This document shows positions 13,537 to 25,207 of a DNA stretch of 64,000 nt, piece after piece. The translations under genes and the position numbers were made by a program. Position 1 is the stretch's first letter. Each line of letters begins with the position of its first letter. This DNA comes from Paramecium sonneborni (Eukaryota > Ciliophora > Oligohymenophorea > Peniculida > Parameciidae). The stretch covers positions 156,508 through 220,507 of the forward strand of contig CAJJDN010000031.1 of the NCBI GenBank assembly GCA_905182985.1, in the 5' to 3' direction. The notes below the pieces were generated by a model. The model did not search any database. It saw only the letters and a list, made by a program, of their open reading frames with translations, and had not been told where the DNA came from.

Positions 13537-15556
13537 ATGACAAGAGCAATTAATCTAAAATTATAAGATAAGTTAATACTAATAGAGATGCCAAATGAAG
13601 CTACTTTAAATGATCTATACAAGCGAGTAATAATGAATTAGAGCAATAGATAAAAGAACATCCTTTGACTCCGAATCCAACTTAACTGATTGGACTAAAA
13701 ACAGTATAAGGAGCTTTGACATTAGATTATATTCTATCAAGACCAGAAGATAGAAGTATAAATTAATAATGAGTAGGTTTATTTCAATTAAATAAATTGA
13801 AATAGAATGAGTGGCTTATTGGAATTTATAAATAGTAAACAGGATAGTTGAGTTTGAAAGATTTTGTATTTGAAAAATGTATAGGCAAAGGTGGAACATC
13901 AGAAGTATATTTGATAAGACATAAAGGGAATGCAAGACTTTATGCATTAAAAATGATAAAAAAACATTATATTACGGATTGCAGACGCTTAGAATAAGTA
14001 TTAAGAGAAAAAAAAATATTATCAAATGTACTAAATTAGAGTCCATTTATTATACCATTATACGCAACTTTTGCAACAAAAGAACATTTGTGTTTCTTAA
14101 TGGAATACAGTCCAGGAGGAGAAATGTTCTTTCATCTTTAAAATTATAGATTTACTGAAGATGAAGCAAAAAAATATTTTTGTGAAGTAATTTGTACATT
14201 AGAAGAGTTGCATAAACATAAAGTACTTTATAGAGATTTAAAGGTATGTAATATTTAATATTAAAATATAACAGCCAGAAAATATTTTGATAGATATTCG
14301 AGGTCATATATAATTAACAGATTTTGGACTATCTAAGTTAGATTTAATGAATGAAGATGTAACTCATAGTTTTTGTGGTTCACCTGAATATATGCCACCA
14401 GAAATTGTTAGGTAACATTATTAACTAGTTTAGTCGTTAAGGATATTCATATCCAGCAGACTTTTACACTTTAGGTTGTTTATTACATGAATTATTGTTG
14501 GGATTACCTCCACATTATTCTTAAAATACTGATGAAATCTTTTAAAAAATTATCAATGAAGAATTAGAATTACCTGATGATCTTACTATAGAAGTTACTC
14601 AATTGTTAATCGATTTATTATAAAAAGATGTCAATTAAAGAATTAAAGATTTCAAAGTCTTGAAAAAGTATCAATGGTTAAATGATGTCAATTGGGAAAC
14701 TATTAAAAATAAACAATTAGAAATGCCTATTGAAATAGATATTTATGAAACACATATTCACGGAGAATTTTTAAATGTAGATGTAACAGAATTTAATTAA
14801 AAAAATGAATCAGGCGATTTAAAACCTTAAGATGATTTATTTGAATTCTTCCATTATATTAATCCTATCTATTAAGATTAATTTTTAATAGAATCGAAAT
14901 AATAGAATGTAAAAAATAGGGCTTCAAGTGATATGGTAATAGAGAAGAAATAAAAGTTAGTTTTAAATGACAAATAATCAAATATGAACCTTAGTTAATT
15001 AAAAAAATGTAATTCAGTGAAATAATGTTTGAAGTCTGCTAGTTCTCCAAGAATAAGTAATCAATTATTCAATACTGGACATCATAGTACTTAAAATTCA
15101 CCAAAGAAATAATTACAATTGAATTTATAAGACATTGATAATTAATTAGCTATGAAGACACCAAAATAGCCAAAATCTTTAGCTGGAACAACTCCAACAG
15201 CTGCTACTTTGGCTCTGTTGAGAAAAAGTTTTTAGACTTTGCTTAAAAAAGCTCCATCTTTAAGAAATTAGGATAATAATCCAACTTTGAGAACTTTATT
15301 GTCAGAAAGATCTTTAATGGATAGGAACTATGTTAATCATATTAATTATAATTAGATTTAAAAAATATTACAATTATAACATAGTAGTCCTACTAATAGA
15401 GAATTATCATAAAGACCACCTCAACAATAACAGAAAAGAATTTCAAGCACTTCCACACATCTAAAATCATAGTTATCATAATTATCACTTTTTACTTTAT
15501 CTTCATAAATTACTTAAAGAGGTAGTACCTCGCATAGACCAAAACTAAAATAATGA
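13537..15556 (+). CDS. AGC-type Ser/Thr kinase with N-terminal ubiquitin-like region
   Basis: The kinase core has [67 protein letters not shown] and YTLGCLLHELLLG. Four introns (13627-13649, 13756-13776, 14244-14274, 14412-14433) are required; the 21-nt one has a length divisible by three and carries an in-frame TGA. Splicing of the first two yields a compact N-terminal region of about 100 residues (LILIEMPNEATLNDLYKR, then LIGLKTVQGALTL) that reads like a ubiquitin-superfold domain; this is inference. The C-terminal 250 residues are low-complexity, rich in Ser and Gln. Total 640 residues, TGA 15554-15556. Its last 300 bp recur after the N at 16471. Confidence 0.9.
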
Positions 15557-15584
15557 TATTAATATTTATATAGATATTATTTGA

Positions 15585-16470
15585 TCAAGCTTCATCTATT
15601 TCCTCATTTCCAGGATAATCTCCATTTGGTATACCATTAGCAACTCCTCCAATAATACCAATTTAATTTGCTGTCTTATTAAATATAGGAATTATAGATA
15701 ATAAAGCAGGATCACCAAAGACCATAAAAGGAGGGCCACTTGTATAAGTGAGCATGACTTAACACTATTATCCCTAAGCTAATATTATAATATTTAATAC
15801 TAACGTGCAACATAATAATTTTATAATAAATTAAAAAAGGGAATAGTAACATCTACTACATTAAATGAAACTGTAATATTTGGTAGATATTACAATTCCT
15901 ATGCTGTTGGTTAACAAGGACAATAAAGGCTGCCACTCTAAATACATCCTGCAGGTATCAAGTAAGTTTTTAATAAAATTCCATAAAGTGCTTCTGTTAC
16001 TATTAAATCTGCTGTTCCAGAATCCAAAATAGCAGATGTAACTGATCCCATTTATGATGAATAATCTTATCCATTTATCGTAAACTTATTAATAAATAAT
16101 TTCCATCTATAAATGTCATTAGGAGTTACCCATTATACTTAATTCATTAAGGATGGATTTATTTATCCAAAAATCAAATAAGAATTCAAAGGAGGTTAAT
16201 TGAATACTAAGCCATACAATTCAGTTTTTATCTAACCAGCTTTAAAAGACGCTTAAAAGATATTTGTAAATGATTGATTGTTAGAAATACCCATTATCCC
16301 ATCCATTATAGTTGGGAATGAAAACCCTTACTCCATTGTTGCAAACATCATAGTAAATGTTGTGTTTATTACTGTATTTTGTATATTCACAATATCTGAT
16401 GCAACATAACCACTGCATTCTCCACTTCCATATGCTTAATAATAATTGCTACCATTTGGTTTGAAATAAC
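15585..16470 (-). pseudogene. Aspartyl protease fragment (artefact copy)
   Basis: This repeats the 3' part of the complete protease gene at 16806-17962, including its stop (15585-15587) and intron (15779-15804). It is cut at the N. It should not be counted as a separate gene. Confidence 0.8.
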
Positions 16471-16471
16471 N

Positions 16472-16777
16472 GCTCCATCTTTAAGAAATTAGGATAATAA
16501 TCCAACTTTGAGAACTTTATTGTCAGAAAGATCTTTAATGGATAGGAACTATGTTAATCATATTAATTATAATTAGATTTAAAAAATATTACAATTATAA
16601 CATAGTAGTCCTACTAATAGAGAATTATCATAAAGACCACCTCAACAATAACAGAAAAGAATTTCAAGCACTTCCACACATCTAAAATCATAGTTATCAT
16701 AATTATCACTTTTTACTTTATCTTCATAAATTACTTAAAGAGGTAGTACCTCGCATAGACCAAAACTAAAATAATGA
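16472..16777 (+). pseudogene. Kinase C-terminal fragment (artefact copy)
   Basis: This repeats 15251-15556, the last 101 codons and stop of the upstream kinase, directly after the N. It has no start of its own. Confidence 0.8.
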
Positions 16778-16805
16778 TATTAATATTTATATAGATATTA
16801 TTTGA

Positions 16806-17962
16806 TCAAGCTTCATCTATTTCCTCATTTCCAGGATAATCTCCATTTGGTATACCATTAGCAACTCCTCCAATAATACCAATTTAATTTGCTGTCTTAT
16901 TAAATATAGGAATTATAGATAATAAAGCAGGATCACCAAAGACCATAAAAGGAGGGCCACTTGTATAAGTGAGCATGACTTAACACTATTATCCCTAAGC
17001 TAATATTATAATATTTAATACTAACGTGCAACATAATAATTTTATAATAAATTAAAAAAGGGAATAGTAACATCTACTACATTAAATGAAACTGTAATAT
17101 TTGGTAGATATTACAATTCCTATGCTGTTGGTTAACAAGGACAATAAAGGCTGCCACTCTAAATACATCCTGCAGGTATCAAGTAAGTTTTTAATAAAAT
17201 TCCATAAAGTGCTTCTGTTACTATTAAATCTGCTGTTCCAGAATCCAAAATAGCAGATGTAACTGATCCCATTTATGATGAATAATCTTATCCATTTATC
17301 GTAAACTTATTAATAAATAATTTCCATCTATAAATGTCATTAGGAGTTACCCATTATACTTAATTCATTAAGGATGGATTTATTTATCCAAAAATCAAAT
17401 AAGAATTCAAAGGAGGTTAATTGAATACTAAGCCATACAATTCAGTTTTTATCTAACCAGCTTTAAAAGACGCTTAAAAGATATTTGTAAATGATTGATT
17501 GTTAGAAATACCCATTATCCCATCCATTATAGTTGGGAATGAAAACCCTTACTCCATTGTTGCAAACATCATAGTAAATGTTGTGTTTATTACTGTATTT
17601 TGTATATTCACAATATCTGATGCAACATAACCACTGCATTCTCCACTTCCATATGCTTAATAATAATTGCTACCATTTGGTTTGAAATAACTCTAACCAC
17701 TAGGATTATATCTAGTATTTATATCACAATTTGAACAAACACTGTAGGGAACCCATAAAATATTTGAACCTGTATCAACCTATACTGAAAAATTTTATGC
17801 TGGAACACCTATTGATATATTAACCAACCATAATAATTATTCATAGTTCTCAAGAGTTGCATTCATACTCGGCAATCCTTAAACTTTATTCCAATTTGTA
17901 TTTGCGTAATTAGTGTTCTAACAAAAAATACCTACTACAAATGATGTAATTAGTATAAACAT
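16806..17962 (-). CDS. Secreted pepsin-family aspartyl protease
   Basis: Both catalytic Asp motifs of family A1 are present: VDTGSNILWVP and AILDSGTADLIV, with a flap-like YGSGECSGY and the hydrophobic-hydrophobic-Gly region VFGDPALLSIIPIFN. The N-terminus MFILITSFVVGIFC is a signal peptide, so it acts in the lysosome/food vacuole or is secreted. The propeptide between signal and mature-like sequence is only about 35 residues. One 26-nt intron (17000-17025) near the 3' end is required. The product is 376 residues. Its gene spans the boundary between two artefact duplications but is intact here. It lies tail to tail with the kinase. Confidence 0.92.
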
Positions 17963-18239
17963 TGTTAAAAATATAATAAATACTTTATATACATTTTATT
18001 ATTAAAAATATAGTTATTAATTATTAACTAATTGATATTCCATTTAAAAGTATTACTATGAATATTAAATAGCTTTCTTAAAATAATTTTTCTTCACTTA
18101 AATCATTGCTCAAAAATTAATATTTTTCTATTATAAAAAAGATACATAATAACACACCATAACTAAACTTCAATATTTTCATATTTCTCTCATCTTTAAT
18201 TTAAATTACAAAATAAAACTATTAATAAGATAACTTATT

Positions 18240-18520
18240 ATGGCAAGAAGAACTGATTAAAATAAAGTTTTAAATAAAACCTTTAATGAGCTGATAAGAT
18301 GATGAATTTTTTTAAAAAAATCCTCCAAATATATTTTGAAAGATATCAAAATAATAATAATAGCAATAAATTAGCAAATGACAATAGATAAATTATTTAT
18401 GAAAGTCCTTTTATTATCTAAAATACTCTAGCTGGATTATTTGATTAATAAATGAAGTAGACCTAAAAATTTTAAAAACTAAAAACATAAAGTTTAACAA
18501 TGAACAATTCTTACAAATGA
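18240..18520 (+). CDS. Small unknown protein
   Basis: ATG 18240 opens a 9-codon exon (MARRTDQNK). A 32-nt GT-AG intron (18267-18298) leads in frame to MMNFFKKILQIYFERYQ, ending at TGA 18518-18520; total 82 residues. Alternatively translation starts at ATG 18302. The protein is basic and Asn/Gln-rich with no known domain. The 5' intron starts GTTTT rather than the commoner GTA, so the first exon is less certain. Confidence 0.45.
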
Positions 18521-18680
18521 GTCATTTTTGATAATTTTTAATAATTTATGTTATTTGAAAATGTTTATTTTTATGTTTATTTATTAAAAATCTGTGGAAA
18601 TTCTGTTGATTAAAATATTTCATTTTAATTTAATGTGATGTATATCTTTAATTTTTTTATTACAAAATATCTATTCATAA

Positions 18681-19092
18681 ATGGGTACTTAATATATAGT
18701 TATATATATTAGCAAAATAAAGTACGAAGAAGAATGATAAGAAGAAAGATAAGAAATTAACAACTAAAAATGTTTCAAAAGTGATATAAAAGAAGGTCCC
18801 AAAAAAGTTAGTAAAGAAAGTTTAACCAAAAAAGACTGTTCTTGCAAAAAAGAAAGTTGTGGTTAAAAAAACATAAAAAAAACTTGTTGTTAAAGCAGTT
18901 CCTGTGAAAAAGGTTGTTCCTAAAAAAGCAAAAGTGGCTCCCGCCAAAAAATAAGTTTCAAAAAAATAAAATGCTAAAGAATAAAAAGTTGATAAATAAT
19001 CAAAAAGTAAAGTTCTTAAGCCAGTTACTCCAAAGGCTGATGCGACACCAAAAGTACCAGGAAAGTTTGCAGCATATACTTTAGATTAATAT
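18681..19092 (+). pseudogene. PADR1 protein 5' fragment (artefact copy)
   Basis: Repeats 20003-20414, the start and Lys-rich tail of the complete PADR1 gene, then is cut by the N at 19093. Confidence 0.8.
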
Positions 19093-19093
19093 N

Positions 19094-19284
19094 GTATCAA
19101 CCTATACTGAAAAATTTTATGCTGGAACACCTATTGATATATTAACCAACCATAATAATTATTCATAGTTCTCAAGAGTTGCATTCATACTCGGCAATCC
19201 TTAAACTTTATTCCAATTTGTATTTGCGTAATTAGTGTTCTAACAAAAAATACCTACTACAAATGATGTAATTAGTATAAACAT
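19094..19284 (-). pseudogene. Protease 5' fragment (artefact copy)
   Basis: Repeats 17772-17962, the signal peptide and first part of the aspartyl protease up to its DTGS region. It has no 3' portion. Confidence 0.75.
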
Positions 19285-19561
19285 TGTTAAAAATATAATA
19301 AATACTTTATATACATTTTATTATTAAAAATATAGTTATTAATTATTAACTAATTGATATTCCATTTAAAAGTATTACTATGAATATTAAATAGCTTTCT
19401 TAAAATAATTTTTCTTCACTTAAATCATTGCTCAAAAATTAATATTTTTCTATTATAAAAAAGATACATAATAACACACCATAACTAAACTTCAATATTT
19501 TCATATTTCTCTCATCTTTAATTTAAATTACAAAATAAAACTATTAATAAGATAACTTATT

Positions 19562-19842
19562 ATGGCAAGAAGAACTGATTAAAATAAAGTTTTAAATAAA
19601 ACCTTTAATGAGCTGATAAGATGATGAATTTTTTTAAAAAAATCCTCCAAATATATTTTGAAAGATATCAAAATAATAATAATAGCAATAAATTAGCAAA
19701 TGACAATAGATAAATTATTTATGAAAGTCCTTTTATTATCTAAAATACTCTAGCTGGATTATTTGATTAATAAATGAAGTAGACCTAAAAATTTTAAAAA
19801 CTAAAAACATAAAGTTTAACAATGAACAATTCTTACAAATGA
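19562..19842 (+). CDS. Second copy of the small unknown protein
   Basis: Reads the same as the gene at 18240-18520, shifted by 1322 bp (intron 19589-19620). It is almost certainly the same genomic locus counted twice. Confidence 0.4.
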
Positions 19843-20002
19843 GTCATTTTTGATAATTTTTAATAATTTATGTTATTTGAAAATGTTTATTTTTATGTTT
19901 ATTTATTAAAAATCTGTGGAAATTCTGTTGATTAAAATATTTCATTTTAATTTAATGTGATGTATATCTTTAATTTTTTTATTACAAAATATCTATTCAT
20001 AA

Positions 20003-20732
20003 ATGGGTACTTAATATATAGTTATATATATTAGCAAAATAAAGTACGAAGAAGAATGATAAGAAGAAAGATAAGAAATTAACAACTAAAAATGTTTCAA
20101 AAGTGATATAAAAGAAGGTCCCAAAAAAGTTAGTAAAGAAAGTTTAACCAAAAAAGACTGTTCTTGCAAAAAAGAAAGTTGTGGTTAAAAAAACATAAAA
20201 AAAACTTGTTGTTAAAGCAGTTCCTGTGAAAAAGGTTGTTCCTAAAAAAGCAAAAGTGGCTCCCGCCAAAAAATAAGTTTCAAAAAAATAAAATGCTAAA
20301 GAATAAAAAGTTGATAAATAATCAAAAAGTAAAGTTCTTAAGCCAGTTACTCCAAAGGCTGATGCGACACCAAAAGTACCAGGAAAGTTTGCAGCATATA
20401 CTTTAGATTAATATTAAGCTTATCTGAAGGCAATTAAGGATTGGTCATCAAAAACTAATTAAGAGATTAAGGATAATTTACGAAAAAATTTATAAAGTAT
20501 GACTGGAAACAAAGATGAATTATTGAATAAAATTGCTGATGGAATTGTATTAGGATCAATACCTAGATGTCCTCATTGTTTTGGTGGAAGACCCAAATTC
20601 AATTAAGCTACTGGAAGGTATTGTAAAATAATTATTGTTAGCTATTTCTGTGTTGGATATAGAGATGACACTGATTTTAAGTTTTGCAACAAAGTGATTA
20701 CATCTTTGGATAGAACTCCATGGTAAGTTTGA
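20003..20732 (+). CDS. PADR1 zinc-ribbon protein with histone H1-like Lys-rich tail
   Basis: A 28-nt intron (20007-20034) follows ATGG, so the protein starts MAKQSTKKND. Residues 1-115 are Lys/Ala/Pro/Val repeats (KKVVPKKAKVAPAKK) like a histone H1 tail. Then a helical region leads to PRCPHCFGGRPKFNQATG, and after a 24-nt intron (20618-20641) SYFCVGYRDDTDFKFCNK. The four Cys pattern (CPHC, C, C) matches the PADR1/zinc finger 3 domain of PARP1. The WGR and catalytic PARP domains are absent: TGA 20730-20732 follows TPWQV. The product is 225 residues, probably nuclear and DNA- or chromatin-bound. The PADR1 assignment is firm in pattern; the function is inferred. Confidence 0.8.
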
Positions 20733-20944
20733 ATTTATCAATTTAATAAATACAAAAACAAAATATTTGCACTTAAGGTACTTCTCTATTATTTATTGTT
20801 TTAATAGTTTCGATCATAATTATTTCCATTTTATTAATTCCATTCCTAACTTAATAGTCTATCCTAATTATTTATCATCCATTTTATATATTTATGTCTT
20901 TATAATTATATATTTAGAGTTTATAATTAATATTTAATTATTAA

Positions 20945-22865
20945 ATGAAGTAAATTTAAAGTTAAATTAACCATTAACTAATTGGAAGAATTCCGAATCA
21001 ATTGAGTATATGTAGTTAAATATTAAGGTAGTTCATATAGAAAAATGAATGATCAAATACTTGTATATAAAAATAGAATTCAAGTCACCAAAGATAATAA
21101 TTAATTTGACTTAAAAATACTTACTCCAGGATATTTAAAGAACAATAAATATCAATATATGTTTAATTGGAAAATCAATTTTATTGAAAGTCAGATTTGC
21201 TAATTTTCAAGGGAAGAGTTTTATTAAATTTATTTGTACAATTGTTTCCTTTTAGGAGATTGTTATAAAGCAAATAGTTTATCATATATATAATAAAAAT
21301 ATCGTCCTTTTGATTCATATTTTGATTATAAAAATGAGAATAGGAATAATATTCTTTTATATGGTGAAAACATGAATGAATTTAATAAATTTAAGCTATA
21401 GAATTCAGCTCAAAATGATTTTTCAGATTTTAATCGAATATATGTAAATAAGAAAAATCCATTTGTATCCTTTTCAGTATATGATATTATAAATAGCAAT
21501 GATAAGGCAATTTCTTTTTTTTAGAGATTAGTACAATAATAAGCATTTTAAAATATAGAAGAAGCACTAAAATATTATGGTGTTAGTTCGAATGAGATTG
21601 AAGGATTGAATGTTCATGAATTATTTCATTCAGAAAAACTAACTCTAGGAAATGTATAATCATTTAGATAAAATTACTAAAATTTTCATGAATATATAGC
21701 TCTTAGTGCTTATACTTTACATGTTAATTAGTTTCATAGAAATGTACCAAATATGGCTTTTAGTACAAATGAATGCGAATAATGTAACTCATCAAACCCA
21801 AAAGAATATTGTTCTTGTTTGAAACCTATTCAGCCTTTAAAGTAACCATAATTAATTCCAATTTAATATTTATAGGAATACCCTTTAGATTATTAAACAT
21901 ATGATATTATATGCATTCTTTATCATTCATTAATTTGTTAATTAAAGATTTGGAGTCATTAAGACTCTGTTGAAAACATATTAAATTATTAAGTTGCTGA
22001 GGAAGCTCTAGTGACCTCTTCATCCAATTATAAAAGAAACTATGAAAATTTAGAATTATTGGGTGATTCTGTTCTTAAATATGTAGTAACAGTAGATATT
22101 TTCAAGCATTATGAATTATTAGATGAAGGAGAAATGACAACTTTACGAAGTCGATTAATTATGAATACATATTTAGCATAATTATTTGAATAGTTAGGTC
22201 TAGAACATTATATAATAAATTAAGATTTGCATTTTAAACAAATTCGCAATCCATTAATCAACGATGTCATATCTAGTGAAAATAAATAATTGTAAATTAG
22301 TTAGAAAGCTGATATTTATGAGGCTATAATTGGTGGAGTGTTCGATACTACTCAAAGTCTTTATGAATATATTAAAATTTTGATAAGAACCAATTTTCCA
22401 ATCTCTTAATATTAGGATATTCTACTTGATTTTTAACCAATTACAGATTCAATTCAGCCAATCCATATTAAAGATTATTAATTTAATAATCCTTAATTAT
22501 ATGAAATTGCTATTAATCCATCATAATATGATAGATTAGAGTTTTTAGGTGATGCTGCTATTGAATTATTGGTTATATCTTATGTCTTTAGACTAGCAAG
22601 ATAAAAACAATTGAAAAATCCTAATTGGACTTTAAATCCTGGATTATTGTCAAATTGGAAATAATATTTGTTGGCAAATAAATTTATGGGAGAATAAACT
22701 ATTAAAATGGGTTTAAAGCCTCATGTTGATGATATACCAAAATTATATGGTGATATTTTTGAAAGCGTTGCTGCTGCCATTCTTCTTGATAGTGGATGGA
22801 AAGGATTAAATTAAGTTTATGGTTCTCTGTATAAAACCTATATGGATTAAATTAATGAATAATGA
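20945..22865 (+). CDS. Dicer-like protein with two RNase III domains
   Basis: Two RNase III domains lie in the C-terminal half. The first has NLELLGDSVLKYVV at about residue 360 and DIYEAIIGGVF; the second has RLEFLGDAAIELLV at about 520 and LYGDIFESVAAAILLD. Both keep the acidic residues for dsRNA cleavage. There is no helicase domain, as in the ciliate Dicer-like (Dcl) proteins that make small RNAs in meiosis and genome rearrangement. The N-terminal half has no clear PAZ domain; a Cys cluster (CEQC, then CSC) at about 270-290 may bind metal. One 22-nt intron (21006-21027) is near the 5' end; 632 residues. Whether it is a developmental Dcl or a Dicer of the RNAi pathway cannot be told here. 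Confidence 0.93.
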
Positions 22866-23102
22866 TATAATATTTAACTAATTATATATAAGAATAAAAA
22901 TATTTAAATGGGATATTGTATAATAAGAATATTTTTTTGGGCATAAATTCTTGTTTAAGTAGTTTTCCTCAAATTTCTCAAACTATTTGCAAAATGTAAT
23001 TATGATTCATCTATTATTAATTAGTTTTATTGTATTTATTATCATTCATCTGCTTTGAAAATTAATATTATTTTATTATTTTATTATTTTAATATAGCAT
23101 TT

Positions 23103-25191
23103 TCAAGAAATTAATTTTACTAGTTAATCAACAGTATAGAAAGTTTCGCTCTTAAAATCTAAAATTTTAGAAAATATTTCATCTTTGGATTAGCTTTGAA
23201 TATGAACCTTGAATGGCTTGATTCGATTTATAGCTAGTTTATTACTCTCAAATTTTAAATAGTCATCTTCTTTGGAGCAGGATAAAGATGGAAGGAAATA
23301 TGCAAAACTAACTTTACCTTTATTAGGATTTGAGCAAGTAGTTGCTAAAATTATATATCTTAAATTTGGATTAATAATTAAATACTAATATAGTGATTTA
23401 TATTTTACTGTTCTATTTTCATCAATTTGGAAATAATAATCATTATTAAAATAAGAAATTTCTTAATTAACAATATATTAGATCTTAGGTGATTATTTAT
23501 CAAAGTCCATCACCAAACATTTCAAAAGAAGCCAAATATAAATTATTTTAAATTGTGCTAATTCATTGTCTCCTTCCCAGTTTTACAAATCTTCAAGTGT
23601 AAATGTAGGTTAAGAATTTTTGAAGGTCTTCCAGTCTAAATTTTAAATTAGTTCCCAATTTGCTTCTAGAGCTTCTAAAGATGTTTTCTATTCTCTACAA
23701 TTATTTATTAGCTCTTTAACTTTATTCTCATATTCATAATAAATATTTAAGAGTATATCGTTATTGATATCCTCATTTATTAAGAAAAAGATTATTTAAT
23801 CAATAACTTTTTTTGAGTAAAAAACTGCATCTTAATGTTTTAATAACTAATTTAAAAGCAAAAGATACTTAAATAATTTAGGAAATTGGCCTTTGTTTTT
23901 GGTTATTTTGTATTATCTACCAAATAGCTAATTGTAGAGATAATATACTATTTTTTCTAGGCTTTAATATTAATAACAATAAAATACTGTTAAGAGTTGA
24001 AACATTTAGCTTTTGTAAATGTTTTAAAGATGATCATTTGATTATTGATTCTAAAGAGCATTAATTTATTTTTCATCAGTTTCATCTAAATAAATTTATT
24101 CAAATTCTTCAAGGTAATTTTATCTTTCATAAACCCATTTTTCAGGTTTTTTATAATAATATTTAGGAAGGTCAAAACTTTCTTTTTTAATCACATCTTC
24201 AGAGAAATAAATAAAAATTTTTTTAAATGGGAGTTTTATGATGATTTGATATATAAGGAAGAATCCTGTATTAAATTCAGGTTGAATATCTGATTTTTGA
24301 TTTAGTAATAAATAGTTAAGGATGGGTAAAACTAATTAATGAATAATGATCTATTCGAAAAGTTGATTCAGAAATGGACATGATTTAAGAAGATCATTGA
24401 AAAACATGAAAAAATCTTCAAATTGATCTTAAAATGATTATTAAGTAATATTTGGGAGTATTTATTAAATAAAGTGGATTTATTGTAAGTATAAAATGAT
24501 GAAGGGTGATTTCTAGAGGTATATCTAAAATTTTTTCATGCCTTAATTCTGCACTATTAGTATGGATTATGTGGGGTTGTTGGATTGATTGAATACTAAT
24601 ATCAATAGAATAAATAAAATACATTTAGAAATATTTAAAATAATAGCTTTAACAGCGCTTCGTACTAAATTATCAGGATAATTAATAAATTTTTGAGCTT
24701 ACCATAGTAATGGGAAGGAGGGATACCGTTAGTTAAAATAGAGAAAAATGTTTTCCCTGTTAATTCTTATGGCAATAATTTTTAAAAAATTAAGATAATA
24801 GTCAACCATTTCTTAGTTATTGAAATCATATGAATAATTAATGAAATCATTAAGAATTGGGTTACTGAGTACATAATTGATATTTAGTGTGTTTTTAAGA
24901 TTGGATCTAAAAATTATTTGATATAATTACATGATGAAAGAAATTTTAGAAATTATGAATAGGTCAAGTTTGGGTGATGTGTTAGCAAGTTTGGAATGAA
25001 ATAAAGCAAGGATATTATTTTCAGCTAGATAACTAAATAATTATGAAGAGAAATTACTCAAATAGATCTTAATTTTAATGATCGCCATAGATGAATAATT
25101 AAGATAGTTCTTCAATAAGAGGCTCAATTTATTAGTACTTGTTAGATTTAATGAGAGCTTAATATGAAATTATAGCATTTTATAAAGACAT
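23103..25191 (-). CDS. CLEC16A: CLEC16A/Ema-like endosomal protein
   Basis: The N-terminal half matches the FPL domain of CLEC16A: LIEELSQLFIYGD, DLFDYLAENNILALF, VDYYLNFLKIIAIRIN, RYPSFPLLWQAQKFI and YPDNLVRSAVKAIILN. Family members act in endosome maturation, autophagy and mitophagy. A 25-nt intron (25033-25057) is needed to join the first two motifs, and with it the start is ATG 25191 (MSLQNAIIS). The C-terminal half is helical, less conserved and ends at TGA 23103-23105; 687 residues. Its start codon is only 16 bp from that of the divergent acyl-CoA oxidase. The match was made by eye against remembered family motifs. Confidence 0.8.
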
Positions 25192-25207
25192 TAATATAAA
25201 TATTAAT

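Larger units (their letters stand above)
15251..17691 (+). repeat. Direct duplication flanking a single N (assembly overlap)
   Basis: Bases 15251-16470 and 16472-17691 read the same over 1220 bp (offset 1221), separated by one N at 16471. The copy holds the end of the kinase gene and most of the minus-strand protease. Identical copies meeting at an N suggest two overlapping contigs placed end to end. Confidence 0.9.
17772..20414 (+). repeat. Second direct duplication flanking a single N
   Basis: Bases 17772-19092 and 19094-20414 read the same over 1321 bp (offset 1322), with one N at 19093. The copy carries the 5' end of the protease gene, a small ORF and the 5' part of the PADR1 gene. It is best explained as an unmerged contig overlap. 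Confidence 0.9.

Noticed and set aside
15251..17691. Biological tandem repeat or mobile element
   Set aside because: The copies appear perfect, meet at an N, break genes arbitrarily and have no terminal repeats or transposase.
24418..24624. Minus-strand ORF of 68 codons inside the CLEC16A-like gene
   Set aside because: It is in a different frame from the FPL motifs, which run continuously through this region.
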